From contig JACCSM010000157.1 in assembly GCA_013698525.1 (NCBI GenBank), positions 1 to 24,642 on the forward strand: a stretch of 24,642 nt of DNA, written 5' to 3'. The stretch comes from Rubrobacteraceae bacterium (GTDB lineage Bacteria > Actinomycetota > Rubrobacteria > Rubrobacterales > Rubrobacteraceae). A program made the position numbers and the translations under genes. The notes under the pieces were generated by a model, which searched no databases, was not told the origin of the DNA, and was given only the letters and a program-made list of their open reading frames with translations. This document shows, one piece after another, positions 16,272 to 23,827 of the stretch (positions are counted from its first letter, which is position 1; each line of letters starts with the position of its first letter).

Positions 16272-17345
16272 GTGAGCACGAGAAGGTATCGGCCGCAGAG
16301 GAACTGGGGTGCCCGCGTACTAGAGTACGAGTACGCGGGTATGAGAGCGGTGTTCCTGGAGAACGAGAAGCTGCGAGTGGGGGTGCTTGCAGACAAGGGC
16401 AGCGATGTAATCGAGTTCAACTATAAGCCCCGGGATATGGACTTTGTCTGGCTGACCGCGGGGGGCGTACGGAACCCGACCTCCTACCTCTCGACCTCAC
16501 ACGATGATTTGGCGACCTTCCTCGATTACTACCCGGGCGGATGGCAGGAGATCTTCCCCAACGGCGGCGCCCCCTCCTCTCACCTGGGCGCCCGATTCGG
16601 CCAGCACGGCGAGGTAAGCAACCTGCCTTGGGATTACGAAATCGTCGAAGACGGCGAACGAGCCGTCGCCGTAAGGTTCTCCGTGAGGACCCAGAAGACG
16701 CCCTTCCGTTTGGAGAAGACGTTGCGCCTCCGCTCGGGTGAGAGCGGCCTGTGTGTAGAGGAGACGCTAAACAACGAGAGCGAAGTCCCCTTGCACGTTA
16801 TGTGGGGTCACCACATAGCCTTAGGATGCCCCTTCCTCGAGGAGGGCTGCAAGATACGACTTCCCGAAGGGACTATAGTCGTGCCGCACGCGGAGCCGAT
16901 CCACCCTAAAGGACGCCGGGTAAAGGGTGACAGGAGCCACGCTTGGCCCATGGCCCAAGGCGAATTGGGGGGTACCGTTGACCTAAGCGTGCTGCCGGAG
17001 AGAGGGACGATGAGCGAGATGCTTTACCTCAAAGATCTTTCGGAGGGTTGGTACGAGGTGGAGAACCCGAAGAAACGTTTGACGCTCCGGGTCGAGTGGG
17101 ACATCGGGCAGATGCCTTACCTGTGGTTCTGGCAGGAGTACGGCGCGTCGGGGTTCTACCCGTGGTACGGACGCCACTACAACGTTGGACTCGAGCCTTT
17201 CTCAAGCTACCCGACGAACGGCATAGAAGAGGCGGTGAACAACGGTACCGCCATGCTCGTGGGGGCCAGGGGGAAACGGCCGTTCTCCTTGCGGGTCAGG
17301 GTTCTGCAGAGCTCCAAAGATGGTGAAGGAGGAGGAAATGGCTGA
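16272..17345 (+). CDS. DUF4432/aldose-1-epimerase-like protein
   Basis: The 357-residue protein has the galactose-mutarotase-like beta-sandwich pattern of the DUF4432 family. Visible segments are LADKGSDVIEFNYKPRDMDFVW, YPGGWQEIFPNGG and VPLHVMWGHHIALG, with conserved His residues of the kind that act as acid/base in aldose epimerases, and a late YLWFWQEYGASGFYPWY. The GTG start follows GGAGGC. It probably interconverts anomers of the pathway sugar or a related aldose; DUF4432 members are only partly characterised. It begins 8 nt after the SDR stop and its last 8 bases overlap the next SDR gene, so translation is coupled. Confidence 0.82.
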   Translation: MSTRRYRPQRNWGARVLEYEYAGMRAVFLENEKLRVGVLADKGSDVIEFNYKPRDMDFVWLTAGGVRNPTSYLSTSHDDLATFLDYYPGGWQEIFPNGGAPSSHLGARFGQHGEVSNLPWDYEIVEDGERAVAVRFSVRTQKTPFRLEKTLRLRSGESGLCVEETLNNESEVPLHVMWGHHIALGCPFLEEGCKIRLPEGTIVVPHAEPIHPKGRRVKGDRSHAWPMAQGELGGTVDLSVLPERGTMSEMLYLKDLSEGWYEVENPKKRLTLRVEWDIGQMPYLWFWQEYGASGFYPWYGRHYNVGLEPFSSYPTNGIEEAVNNGTAMLVGARGKRPFSLRVRVLQSSKDGEGGGNG

Positions 17346-18129
17346 TCTCACCGGCAAGGTGGCGATCGTGACCGGCGCCCTGGGTATCGGTCTGGCCGCT
17401 GCCCGAAAACTGGTCGAAGGCGGCGCCTCGGTGGTTGTTTGCAGCGACCGCGAGGACCAGGTAAAGGGAGCGGTGACGGCTTTACGCGAAGGGAACCTCG
17501 AGGTCCGTGGTCTTCAGGCCGACGTGACCTCTTCGGTCGACACAAGGCGATTGGTGAGCTTCGCCGTCGAGAGCTACGGGGGAGTCGACATCCTCGTCAA
17601 CGCCGCCGGCGTACAACGCTACGGAACCGTGGTGGACACCGACGAGGGCGTGTGGGACGAAGTCCTCGGCGTGAATCTCAAGGGCATCTACCTAGTATCC
17701 AAGCATGCCATCCCCGAGATGAGCAAACGCGGGGGCGGCTCGATCGTCAACGTCTCGAGCGTGCAAGCCTTCGCCTCCCAGAAGGGGGTCGCGGCCTATA
17801 CGGCTAGCAAGGGGGGCGTCAACGCTTTAACGCGCGCGATGGCCCTGGACCACGCGCACGATAACATAAGGGTGAACGCGGTCTGCCCGGCCTCCGTGGA
17901 TACGCCGATGCTTCGCTGGTCGGCCGACTTGTTCAAGGGGAAGAAGACGGTCGAAGAGACCCTCGAGGGCTTCGGGAAGATGCACCCGCTCGGGCGGGTG
18001 GCCAGGGCGGAAGAGGTGGCAGGGGTGATCTCTTTTCTTGCGGGCCCGGAGGCAAGCTTCGTGACGGGCGGCGAGTACAAAGTAGACGGCGGCATGCTGG
18101 CCGCGCTCGGGGTGCAACTGCCCGAATGA
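17338..18129 (+). CDS. SDR-family oxidoreductase with a shortened glycine motif
   Basis: The start is ATG 17338, with GGAGGAGG immediately upstream; it lies inside the end of the previous gene. The 263-residue protein has D37 after strand two, NAAG (88-91) and the tetrad N113, S141, Y154, K158 (YTASK), so it is a classical SDR. The cofactor loop reads TGALGIG (12-18), one residue shorter than the TGxxxGxG consensus. This may change cofactor binding or indicate a slightly damaged gene. It is followed after about 22 nt by the GlucD-like gene. Confidence 0.9.
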   Translation: MADLTGKVAIVTGALGIGLAAARKLVEGGASVVVCSDREDQVKGAVTALREGNLEVRGLQADVTSSVDTRRLVSFAVESYGGVDILVNAAGVQRYGTVVDTDEGVWDEVLGVNLKGIYLVSKHAIPEMSKRGGGSIVNVSSVQAFASQKGVAAYTASKGGVNALTRAMALDHAHDNIRVNAVCPASVDTPMLRWSADLFKGKKTVEETLEGFGKMHPLGRVARAEEVAGVISFLAGPEASFVTGGEYKVDGGMLAALGVQLPE

Positions 18130-18151
18130 GGGCGACCAGGGAAGGAGCAGC

Positions 18152-19399
18152 ATGAAGATCACGGACCTACGCGCGACCACGGTCACGGTGCCTTTGGAGG
18201 CACCGCTCCTGCACGCCAACGGCGCCCACTGGGGCCGCTTCGTTCGCACGATCGTCGAGGTCGAGACCGACGAAGGACTCGTGGGGCTCGGCGAGATGGG
18301 AGGAGGCGGGGAGAGCGCCGAGCTCGCCTTCGAGGGCCTCAAGCCCTACCTGCTGGGACACGACCCCTCTCAGCTCGAGGCGATGCGGTTCAAGATCATG
18401 AACCCCACCGCGAGCCTGTACAACAACCGGACCCAGCTTCACGCCGCCCTCGAGTTCGCCTGCCTGGACGTGGTGGGTCAGAAGCTCGGGGTCCCAGTCC
18501 ACGACCTCTTGGGGGGCAAACTCCGAGACCAGGTGCCCTTCGCCAGCTACTTGTTCTTCCGGTACGCCGATCCCGAGACGGGCGAGGGCGAGGTTCGCAC
18601 CGCAGCGCAGCTCGTGGAGCACGCCCGAAGGCTCAAGGGGGAGAACGGGTTCGCCTCCCACAAGCTCAAGGGCGGAGTCTACCCGCCCGCCCATGAACTG
18701 GGATGCTACAGGGCGCTGGCCGAGGCGTTCCCGGAGGACACCTTGCGCTACGACCCGAACGCGGCCTTGAGCGTCGAGGAGGGCATCCGCTTCGGACGGT
18801 CGATCGGTGACCTCAACAACGACTACTACGAGGACCCGACCTGGGGCCTAAACGGGATGCGCCGACTTCGCGGGATGGTGGACGTTCCCCTCTCGACCAA
18901 CACCGTGGTGATCGACTTCGAGCAGCTCGCCGCCAACATCCTCGACCCGGCCGTTGACGTGATCCTGCTCGACACTACCTTCTGGGGCGGCATAAGGCCC
19001 TGCGTAAAGGCCGCGGGGGTCTGCGAGACTTTTCAGCTCGGGGTGGCCGTTCACTCCTCCGGGGAACTCGGCATCCAGCTAGCAACGATGCTCCACCTGG
19101 GCGCCGCGATCCCCAACCTGACCTTCTCGGCGGACGCCCACTACCACCACCTCAAAGACGACGTCGTAAAGGGCGGGAAGTTCGAGTACCGGGACGGCTC
19201 GATAAGGGTCCCCGAAGCTCCGGGGCTTGGCGTGCGGCTCGACCGCGATAAGCTAGAGTTGTACAAGGAGCTGTACAAGGAGCTGGGAGGGTACCCCTAC
19301 GACCGGGACCCCGGCGGTCTCGATCTCTATCCTTTAGTTCCCAAGCAGCGCTTCGCCGATCCACAAGTCAGCCTCAGGCCCAGCTTGTCCACCACCTAG
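18152..19399 (+). CDS. Glucarate-dehydratase-like enolase-superfamily enzyme
   Basis: GGAAGGAG precedes the ATG by 6 nt. The N-terminal capping domain ([21 protein letters not shown]) is followed by the barrel with the GlucD-type active site: KxK at K171/K173 (SHKLKGG), metal ligands D201 (YDPNAA), E227 (YYEDPTWG) and N250 (LSTNTVV), and the D274/H301 dyad (VHSSGELG). An Asn as the third metal ligand is characteristic of the glucarate dehydratase group. It should dehydrate a hexaric or related sugar acid to a keto-deoxy acid. At 415 residues it is close to normal length. It is the last gene of the plus-strand operon; decayed fragments follow. Confidence 0.9.
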   Translation: MKITDLRATTVTVPLEAPLLHANGAHWGRFVRTIVEVETDEGLVGLGEMGGGGESAELAFEGLKPYLLGHDPSQLEAMRFKIMNPTASLYNNRTQLHAALEFACLDVVGQKLGVPVHDLLGGKLRDQVPFASYLFFRYADPETGEGEVRTAAQLVEHARRLKGENGFASHKLKGGVYPPAHELGCYRALAEAFPEDTLRYDPNAALSVEEGIRFGRSIGDLNNDYYEDPTWGLNGMRRLRGMVDVPLSTNTVVIDFEQLAANILDPAVDVILLDTTFWGGIRPCVKAAGVCETFQLGVAVHSSGELGIQLATMLHLGAAIPNLTFSADAHYHHLKDDVVKGGKFEYRDGSIRVPEAPGLGVRLDRDKLELYKELYKELGGYPYDRDPGGLDLYPLVPKQRFADPQVSLRPSLSTT

Positions 19400-19445
19400 G
19401 GAACGCACTTGCGACGACGGGAAGATCGGGCGGATGAGGACCCGC

Positions 19446-19740
19446 CTACGTAGGGTCGAGGTTTTCGATGACGCCTTTGGCGAGGCCCACCCACGCCACC
19501 CGAAAGAGATGCAGCGCTTGCCGAGAAAGGCAACGTCCTCGAGGGCGACACGCAAGGACCCGGTGTTCTTCGTCAGCAGATCCGTCCGAGAGGTGGTTCG
19601 GGGTCGCGGCGAGGGAAGCGTCCCCGGCGCCGGTGGCCCCCACGACCTGATCGCCGCCTTCGAGCCGGGCCACGAAACCTAGCTCGACGTCCGAAATCTC
19701 TCCCCCGGGTAGATGCCCGAGACGACCACGCCCGACCCTA
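19446..19740 (-). pseudogene. Fragment of a PfkB-like carbohydrate kinase (frameshifted)
   Basis: On the minus strand the frame through 19700-19580 reads SDVELGFVARLEGG, then VVGATGAGDASLAA. This contains the GAGDA anion-hole and catalytic-Asp motif of PfkB/ribokinase-family sugar kinases. Downstream the frame loses family character, while a neighbouring frame (SLRVALEDVAFL) looks more natural, so a frameshift is likely. A run of five G near 19709 may be another. The N-terminal two thirds of a kinase is missing. A 2-keto-3-deoxy-acid kinase would suit the pathway, but this is speculation from a short fragment. Confidence 0.4.
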
Positions 19741-19741
19741 C

Positions 19742-20041
19742 TACCTAGCGCCGGGCGCGGCTACCGGCGTGCGACAGGCGGGAAAGCAGGGAGCGGTGAA
19801 ACTCGTGGGCTTTGACGCGGGCCCGACCCAGGTCAAGGACCTGCGCGACAAACTTGTGGACGCCCTTATCGCCCAGGACCCCTCGGACATCGGCAGGATC
19901 CGAGTCCAGATGGCAGTCGATAACCTGAAGAGCCAGGAGGAACCTTCGAAAAAGCAGGTCAAAACTGGCCTCTCCACCGTCACCCGCGACAACCTCCAAA
20001 AACCGGAGCTACAGAAGTACCTCTACAAGGCGGAGTGCTAG
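19742..20041 (+). pseudogene. C-terminal fragment of an ABC sugar-binding protein (RbsB-like)
   Basis: The frame from about 19742 reads AATGVRQAGKQG, then KLVGFDAGPTQVKDLRD and DALIAQDPSDIGRIRVQMAV, and ends at TAG 20041. GFDAGP and IAQDP-x-IG are hallmark segments of the C-terminal lobe of periplasmic sugar-binding proteins of the ribose/xylose/galactose type. Signal peptide, lipobox and the first about two thirds are missing, and no permease or ATPase gene is nearby. It is thus a truncated relic of a former ABC importer. Confidence 0.7.
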
Positions 20042-20065
20042 CCAGGGGAGCGGGAAACACCAGCG

Positions 20066-20290
20066 GCCTCGTACTCCTACCTTGTCGAATATGTTAGAGA
20101 GGTAATCCTGGACGGTGTACTCGGAGATGTAGAGGGCCTGAGATATCTCCTTAGTGGAGAATCCCTGCGCGACGAGGTCCATGACGGCCCGTTCGCGTTC
20201 GCTCAACCCATATGCGGACACTCGCAGCCTCGCTAGTTCTTGGAGTTTCGGCGGTTCGACGATAATCATCGTCTCGCCGTGATTAGACAA
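20066..20290 (-). pseudogene. LuxR-type HTH domain fragment
   Basis: On the minus strand the frame contains YGLSERERAVMDLVAQG, then STKEISQALYISEYTVQDYL and NIFDKVGVRGR, an almost complete LuxR/GerE helix-turn-helix. The usual continuation (RELVARL-like) is replaced by unrelated sequence after VRGR. Upstream, the sensory or ATPase region is cut off by the att-like module at 20303. It is therefore truncated at both ends. Confidence 0.7.
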
Positions 20291-20302
20291 CATACAACGA
20301 TT

Positions 20303-20469
20303 GTGCAGCAACCGTGCAGCAACCCGAGTAAATCTCCTGCAATGCTGGGAAAAGCGTCAATGCAGAAATGCGGTAATTTGCAGGAATTCTGCAAGCTCCA
20401 GAAATCCCTAGCAAACCATCGCGCTGCCTTCACACGGCAGAGGTCGCTGGTTCGATAGGGCATCGCCCA
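20303..20469 (+). repeat. att-like module, right copy 1
   Basis: Two exact GTGCAGCAACC 11-mers (20303-20313, 20314-20324) are followed by a 104-nt spacer and the tRNA-Val 3' fragment. Order, orientation and spacing equal those of the left copy at 9693. It directly abuts the broken LuxR gene. Confidence 0.6.
20424..20469 (+). pseudogene. 3' fragment of tRNA-Val(CAC), altered T-arm
   Basis: CTGCC-TTCACAC-GGCAG forms the anticodon arm with anticodon CAC. The T-arm begins normally (GCTGGTTCGAT) but continues AGGGC where the pairing strand CCAGC should be, so the stem cannot form. ATCGCCCA ends the acceptor side. No 5' half is present. Confidence 0.65.
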
Positions 20470-20541
20470 CTTTAGAAATTCCTTGTTCTGCAGGATCTTT
20501 GCCGAAATCAGGAGCTACATTCCGAACGATGCTCAGCTTTT

Positions 20542-20570
20542 GTGCAGCAACCCAAGCAAATATCCTGAAC
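20542..20570 (+). repeat. att-like module, right copy 2 (partial)
   Basis: One GTGCAGCAACC (20542-20552) is followed by CAAGCAAATATCCTGAA, closely matching the beginning of the spacer in the other copies (CGAGTAAATCTCCTGCAA in right copy 1). The similarity stops at about 20568, where a truncated serine resolvase gene begins on the minus strand. Confidence 0.5.
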
Positions 20571-20763
20571 GGCCGAGCCTGTCCACCACAAGGACGTCAC
20601 CCTTGCGGCAGTAATCGCAGACCTCCCGCAGGGCGCCCTTCTCCGCCTCGCGGCTCGAGATCCTTTCCTCAAAGACCCTCTTGCAGCCGTCGGTCAGGAG
20701 CGCGTCGCGCTGCGGTTCCGGCCGCTGGTCCTTCCTCGACACCCTGACGTAGTCCACCCTCAT
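20569..20763 (-). pseudogene. Truncated serine recombinase (resolvase/invertase)
   Basis: The ATG at 20763 opens a frame with the N-terminal catalytic domain pattern: YVRVSRKDQRPEPQRDAL (catalytic Ser in RVS), CKRVFEERIS, and GDVLVVDRLGRS. A full resolvase has about 190 residues with a C-terminal DNA-binding helix-turn-helix. Here similarity ends near residue 66, exactly where the partial att-like repeat starts, and the frame closes soon after. The remaining two thirds is missing, so the protein should be inactive. Confidence 0.75.
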
Positions 20764-21241
20764 AAGTCTATGGTCCCGAAAATGGTAGGTACTCGAGTAC
20801 CGGGTTCTACAAACGGGACGGGGTTTCGCGATAGCGCCCGAGGTTACGGGACGCTTTATCGGAACAAGACCCGTAAGTCCCTATCTCGAGCGTTTTTGAA
20901 ATAAGCCCCCGAAAACTGGGTGTTTTCTGATACCGTCTGCTCGGGAAACGCAACCCGCTTCGTAAATGGGTTTCGGGGCCGCATTTTCGTGCCCCTTTTT
21001 TGACGGGCCTCCGAAACTTCGCCGGGGTGTACGGGCCGAACCTACTCTCTAACCCTGCGACGCGCAGCCGTAACCCGGCTGGTAGAGGAGCATCGGTGGC
21101 GGCAGGCGGACGTCCGTCCGTGACGTTTTCCCCGTGTAGGTGCCTTTACGTAAGCTAACTCTGGATACCTCGTTGCGTTCTTGGTCGCCCACACGGGCAA
21201 TGAGCGGCTACCTGCGTGCCAACCTCATTCGACAGGCTACC
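20764..21241. other. Gene-free stretch upstream of the resolvase fragment
   Basis: No convincing coding frame on either strand. It contains a perfect 14-bp palindrome, GGTACTCGAGTACC (20788-20801), close to the resolvase start, which could be a res subsite or an operator. It also has several homopolymer-rich segments and one terminator-like hairpin. It may be old mobile-element flank. Confidence 0.4.
20975..21001 (+). terminator. Terminator-like hairpin with T-tract
   Basis: GGGGC (20975-20979) pairs with GCCCC (20991-20995) and is followed by TTTTTT (20996-21001). The inner bases CG and CG can extend the stem after a mismatch. No gene on the plus strand is found directly upstream, so its function is unclear. 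Confidence 0.4.
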
Positions 21242-21586
21242 TTACGGGAGCTCTCGGGCCTCGTAACCTTCGGTGTTGGGGAGATAGCGCAGATACTCCT
21301 CCGACATGAGCGGTGAGGAGATCATGAAGTCCGCCGAGGCCGTCTCGTTTCCGCTCTCGACTCTCCCCGGCGTCTTCAGACGCTCCAGAATGCGCTCGTG
21401 GGCCGCGCGGCGATCCACTTGGTCGGGATGCTCCGAGAGCGTAGCTGTAAGCACGGGGCTTCCGGCCACCGTGTAGAGATCCCACGTCCCCGCGTAGCGG
21501 ACAAGCATCTCGATAGCGTTCCCCGCCGGGGTTAGGTGGGTCAGCAGCTCGAGGTCGCCCGTGATGGCTCCGGCCTCGTCCGTCAT
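21242..21586 (-). CDS. Small protein of unknown function
   Basis: No family is recognised. From ATG 21586 it has about 114 residues, soluble and mixed in character, with segments such as LTPAGNAIEMLVRYAGTWDLY and a charged helix RRAAHERILERLKTP. An in-frame GTG at 21607 is the alternative start; neither has a strong ribosome site. It lies some 50 nt after the FucA-like aldolase gene on the same strand and is probably the last gene of that operon. Codon use matches its neighbours. Confidence 0.55.
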   Translation of the reverse strand: MTDEAGAITGDLELLTHLTPAGNAIEMLVRYAGTWDLYTVAGSPVLTATLSEHPDQVDRRAAHERILERLKTPGRVESGNETASADFMISSPLMSEEYLRYLPNTEGYEARELP

Positions 21587-21636
21587 CACGCCCCGGCCGT
21601 GGTGCACAGGGCGCGACGGGGTCTCTGTTGGCGCTT

Positions 21637-22305
21637 CTATTCGTCCTTAGCGGATGGTTTGGTCTGCCCGTAGTCGGCGATCTTGGCGCGTGTCTCGGCG
21701 ATCTGCTGGGGGCCCAGGATCACGGGCTCGCCGGCGATCCTGGCGCGGTAGTAGATCTCGGCCATCTCCTCCAAGATCTCGGTCAGCGAGTAGGCCTTGC
21801 CTACCGTCTCCCCCACCGTGATCGTCCCGTGATTGCGCAGCAAACAAGCCGAGTGGACGTCTCCCAGGGCATCGCTCGCGTAGCCGGCGAGCTCCTCGGT
21901 GCCGTAGGTCGCGTACGAGGCCAGGGGAACGCGCCCCTCCTCGGAGAGCGCAGCGAGCAGGTAGTGGACCGGCGGTATCTCAAGCCCTAGGCAGGCCAGC
22001 GTGGTCGCGTAGGGCGCATGGGTATGCACCACGCCACCGATCCGCGGCTTGGTGCGGTAGAGGCCCGCGTGCATTGGGACCTCGCTTGAGGGTTCGAGGG
22101 AGCCCTCGAGCACCTCGCCGCTCAGGGTGACTAGCACAGCGTCCTCAGGTTCAAGGTCCTCGTAGGGCAGGCCACTCGGGGTTATGAGCACGTCGCCCTC
22201 GGGTGTGCGGGCGCTTACGTTGCCCGAGGTGGTCGGCACCAGCCCCGAATCGCTCATCCGGCGGGAGACCCGGGTTATCTCTTCGCGCAGCTCTCTGTGC
22301 CTGAT
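21637..22305 (-). CDS. Class II aldolase, L-fuculose-phosphate-aldolase-like; probable ATC start
   Basis: The protein has the class II aldolase/adducin fold signatures: TTSGNVSAR with the phosphate-binding Ser/Asn, TPSGLPYEDLE, the catalytic Glu in SSEVPMHAGLY, metal ligands in VVHTHAPYATTL, and a third His in LLRNHGTITVG. It should cleave a ketose 1-phosphate to dihydroxyacetone phosphate and an aldehyde. ATG 22257 would remove the first helix (RHRELREEITRVSRR). That helix is open in frame up to an ATC at 22305, 7 nt after GGAGGAGG (22313-22320), so an ATC start is likely; from there it has 222 residues, the normal length. It follows the FGGY kinase gene by 45 nt. Confidence 0.9.
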   Translation of the reverse strand: MRHRELREEITRVSRRMSDSGLVPTTSGNVSARTPEGDVLITPSGLPYEDLEPEDAVLVTLSGEVLEGSLEPSSEVPMHAGLYRTKPRIGGVVHTHAPYATTLACLGLEIPPVHYLLAALSEEGRVPLASYATYGTEELAGYASDALGDVHSACLLRNHGTITVGETVGKAYSLTEILEEMAEIYYRARIAGEPVILGPQQIAETRAKIADYGQTKPSAKDE

Positions 22306-22350
22306 CCCTGGTCCTCCTCCGTCGTACGATGGTATTCCGTGCGCCGAAGT

Positions 22351-23820
22351 TCAGGTGGGCGGCGGGCCGACGCGAAGCCTATCCCACAGCCCGCGGGTCG
22401 CTTCGACGGTAGTGAGGTACCGGTCGAAGCCTTCTCCGTAGAGGTCCGCCAGGTCTTCGCTCGGCTGTACCTGGTCATCGGGGCGAGTCCACCCGGCGTG
22501 GTCGAAGTCCAAGCCGGCGGCGGTCATGGCCGCCATCGCGGCGCCGCGGGCGCCGACCTCGGGGCGGCGGGCCACCTCGAGGGGTTGCTGCAACACGTCG
22601 GCGAGCACCTGCCGCCAGGCCCGGGACTCCGCGCCACCCCCACAGATGGAGATCTTGCCCCGTAAGCCCGCCGCCGTGAGGCAGTGCTTCGCCGCGTAGC
22701 CGACCGACTCGGCCACTGCCCGAACCACGTCGGAGCGCGTAGTGTTCAGGGTCATGCCTGAGAGCTGCCCGCGGGCGTCCGGCTCGACGAAGGGGGCGCG
22801 CTCGCCCGAGGGGGAGAAGAACGGGAGCACGTGGACGCCGTTCGCGCCGGGCGGGCTCTCGGCGAGAAAGTCCTCTATGTCCGTGTGCGTCGACCCCAGC
22901 AGATCCAGGGTCAGGTCCATGGACGCGGTGCCAACCATCGCGGGCATCGCCCGAAGCCACCGATCGGGCTCGGGCATGCACAGCGTCTGGCCCCCTGGCT
23001 CGCCGCCCGTATCCGCGCGGTCCACGATCACCTCGCAGGCGAGCGTGGTGCCGACGATGATCACCCCGTCCCCCAAACCATCCACCCCAGCTCCTATAGC
23101 CGTGGCGGGCAGGTCGAACGGGCCGCTGTGCACCGGGGTGCCCTCGGGGAGGCCGGTCAAACTGGCTCCCTCCGCGGTCAGGAGACGCATGGGACCGGGG
23201 GAGGGGTCTATGGGGGCCAGCAGGTGTTCGTACGCCGCCAGGCCGAAAAGCTCGAGGATCGTGGGGTCGTAGCTGCGGGTGGAGTGGTCCATGAACGGCT
23301 CGGAGGCGTCGGAGGCGTCGGTGGCCCGCTCCCCCGTCAGGCGCTGCAGGATGACGTCTTTGCAGTAGCCCGCCGTCGAGGCCCGCTCCAGCGACTCCGG
23401 CTCCTCTCTGGCAAGGGCGGCCATGATCGCGGACGGCGCGCCAGGGAACGTGACGTTGCCGTTCCTGCGAAAGTGCTCCTCGAAGACCCCCGAGGCCCTC
23501 CACTCCTCGACTATGGAGTTAGCTCGCGCGTCGAGCCAGGTCGCGGCGCGTCGGACCTGCCGACCACGCTCGTCCAGGAGCCACAGCCCGTCTCCCTGCC
23601 CGGTCAGGCCCACGGCCTCGACGGGCCCGTCCGTCTGCCGCGCAACGGCCCGCACCACTTCACCGAGGGCCGCCAGCGTCTCGTCTATGTCCTGCTCGGA
23701 GCACTCTGGTCGCGGGTTGTACAGCTTTACCCGGCGTCCCTCAACAGCCAGCACCTCCCCGCTCTTCGAGAACGCGGCGGCCTTCACCACCGAGGTCCCG
23801 AGGTCTATACCGAGGATCAT
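22351..23820 (-). CDS. FGGY-family carbohydrate kinase
   Basis: The 489-residue protein starts MILGIDLGTSVVKAAAF, the ATP-phosphate loop of the FGGY/actin-like kinases. It has a sugar-binding region with TGQGDGLWLLD and RAATWLDARAN, the catalytic Asp in GPFDLPATAIGAG, and the C-terminal ICGGGAESRAWRQVLADVL (adenosine motif). It phosphorylates a ketose or polyol; the family includes xylulose, ribulose, rhamnulose, fuculose and erythritol kinases and this member cannot be assigned. It lies 8 nt after one class II aldolase gene and before another, which fits phosphorylation followed by aldol cleavage. Confidence 0.92.
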   Translation of the reverse strand: MILGIDLGTSVVKAAAFSKSGEVLAVEGRRVKLYNPRPECSEQDIDETLAALGEVVRAVARQTDGPVEAVGLTGQGDGLWLLDERGRQVRRAATWLDARANSIVEEWRASGVFEEHFRRNGNVTFPGAPSAIMAALAREEPESLERASTAGYCKDVILQRLTGERATDASDASEPFMDHSTRSYDPTILELFGLAAYEHLLAPIDPSPGPMRLLTAEGASLTGLPEGTPVHSGPFDLPATAIGAGVDGLGDGVIIVGTTLACEVIVDRADTGGEPGGQTLCMPEPDRWLRAMPAMVGTASMDLTLDLLGSTHTDIEDFLAESPPGANGVHVLPFFSPSGERAPFVEPDARGQLSGMTLNTTRSDVVRAVAESVGYAAKHCLTAAGLRGKISICGGGAESRAWRQVLADVLQQPLEVARRPEVGARGAAMAAMTAAGLDFDHAGWTRPDDQVQPSEDLADLYGEGFDRYLTTVEATRGLWDRLRVGPPPT

Positions 23821-23827
23821 CCGCTCA

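Larger units (their letters stand above)
9693..20570. mobile_element. Putative integrative island bracketed by tRNA-Val att-like direct repeats
   Basis: The same composite module occurs in the same orientation at 9693-9860 and 20303-20469: two tandem GTGCAGCAACC 11-mers, a 104-nt spacer of identical length, then the 3' half of tRNA-Val(CAC). Shorter copies lie just inside the left end (9923-10068) and just outside the right end (20542-20570). Tyrosine integrases commonly recombine at tRNA 3' ends and bind short direct arm-type repeats nearby, so these modules look like attL/attR. Between them are the sugar-acid operons and gene fragments. No integrase is present, so the element is decayed or was mobilised in trans. 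That the two modules are the ends of one element is an inference. Confidence 0.45.

Noticed and set aside
19434..19682. Plus-strand frame of 82 codons after the GlucD-like gene
   Set aside because: It is antisense to the PfkB-like fragment and shows no family character.
22475..23503. 342-codon minus-strand frame rich in Arg, Pro and Gly
   Set aside because: It is a shifted frame of the FGGY kinase gene with no recognisable domain and low-complexity composition.
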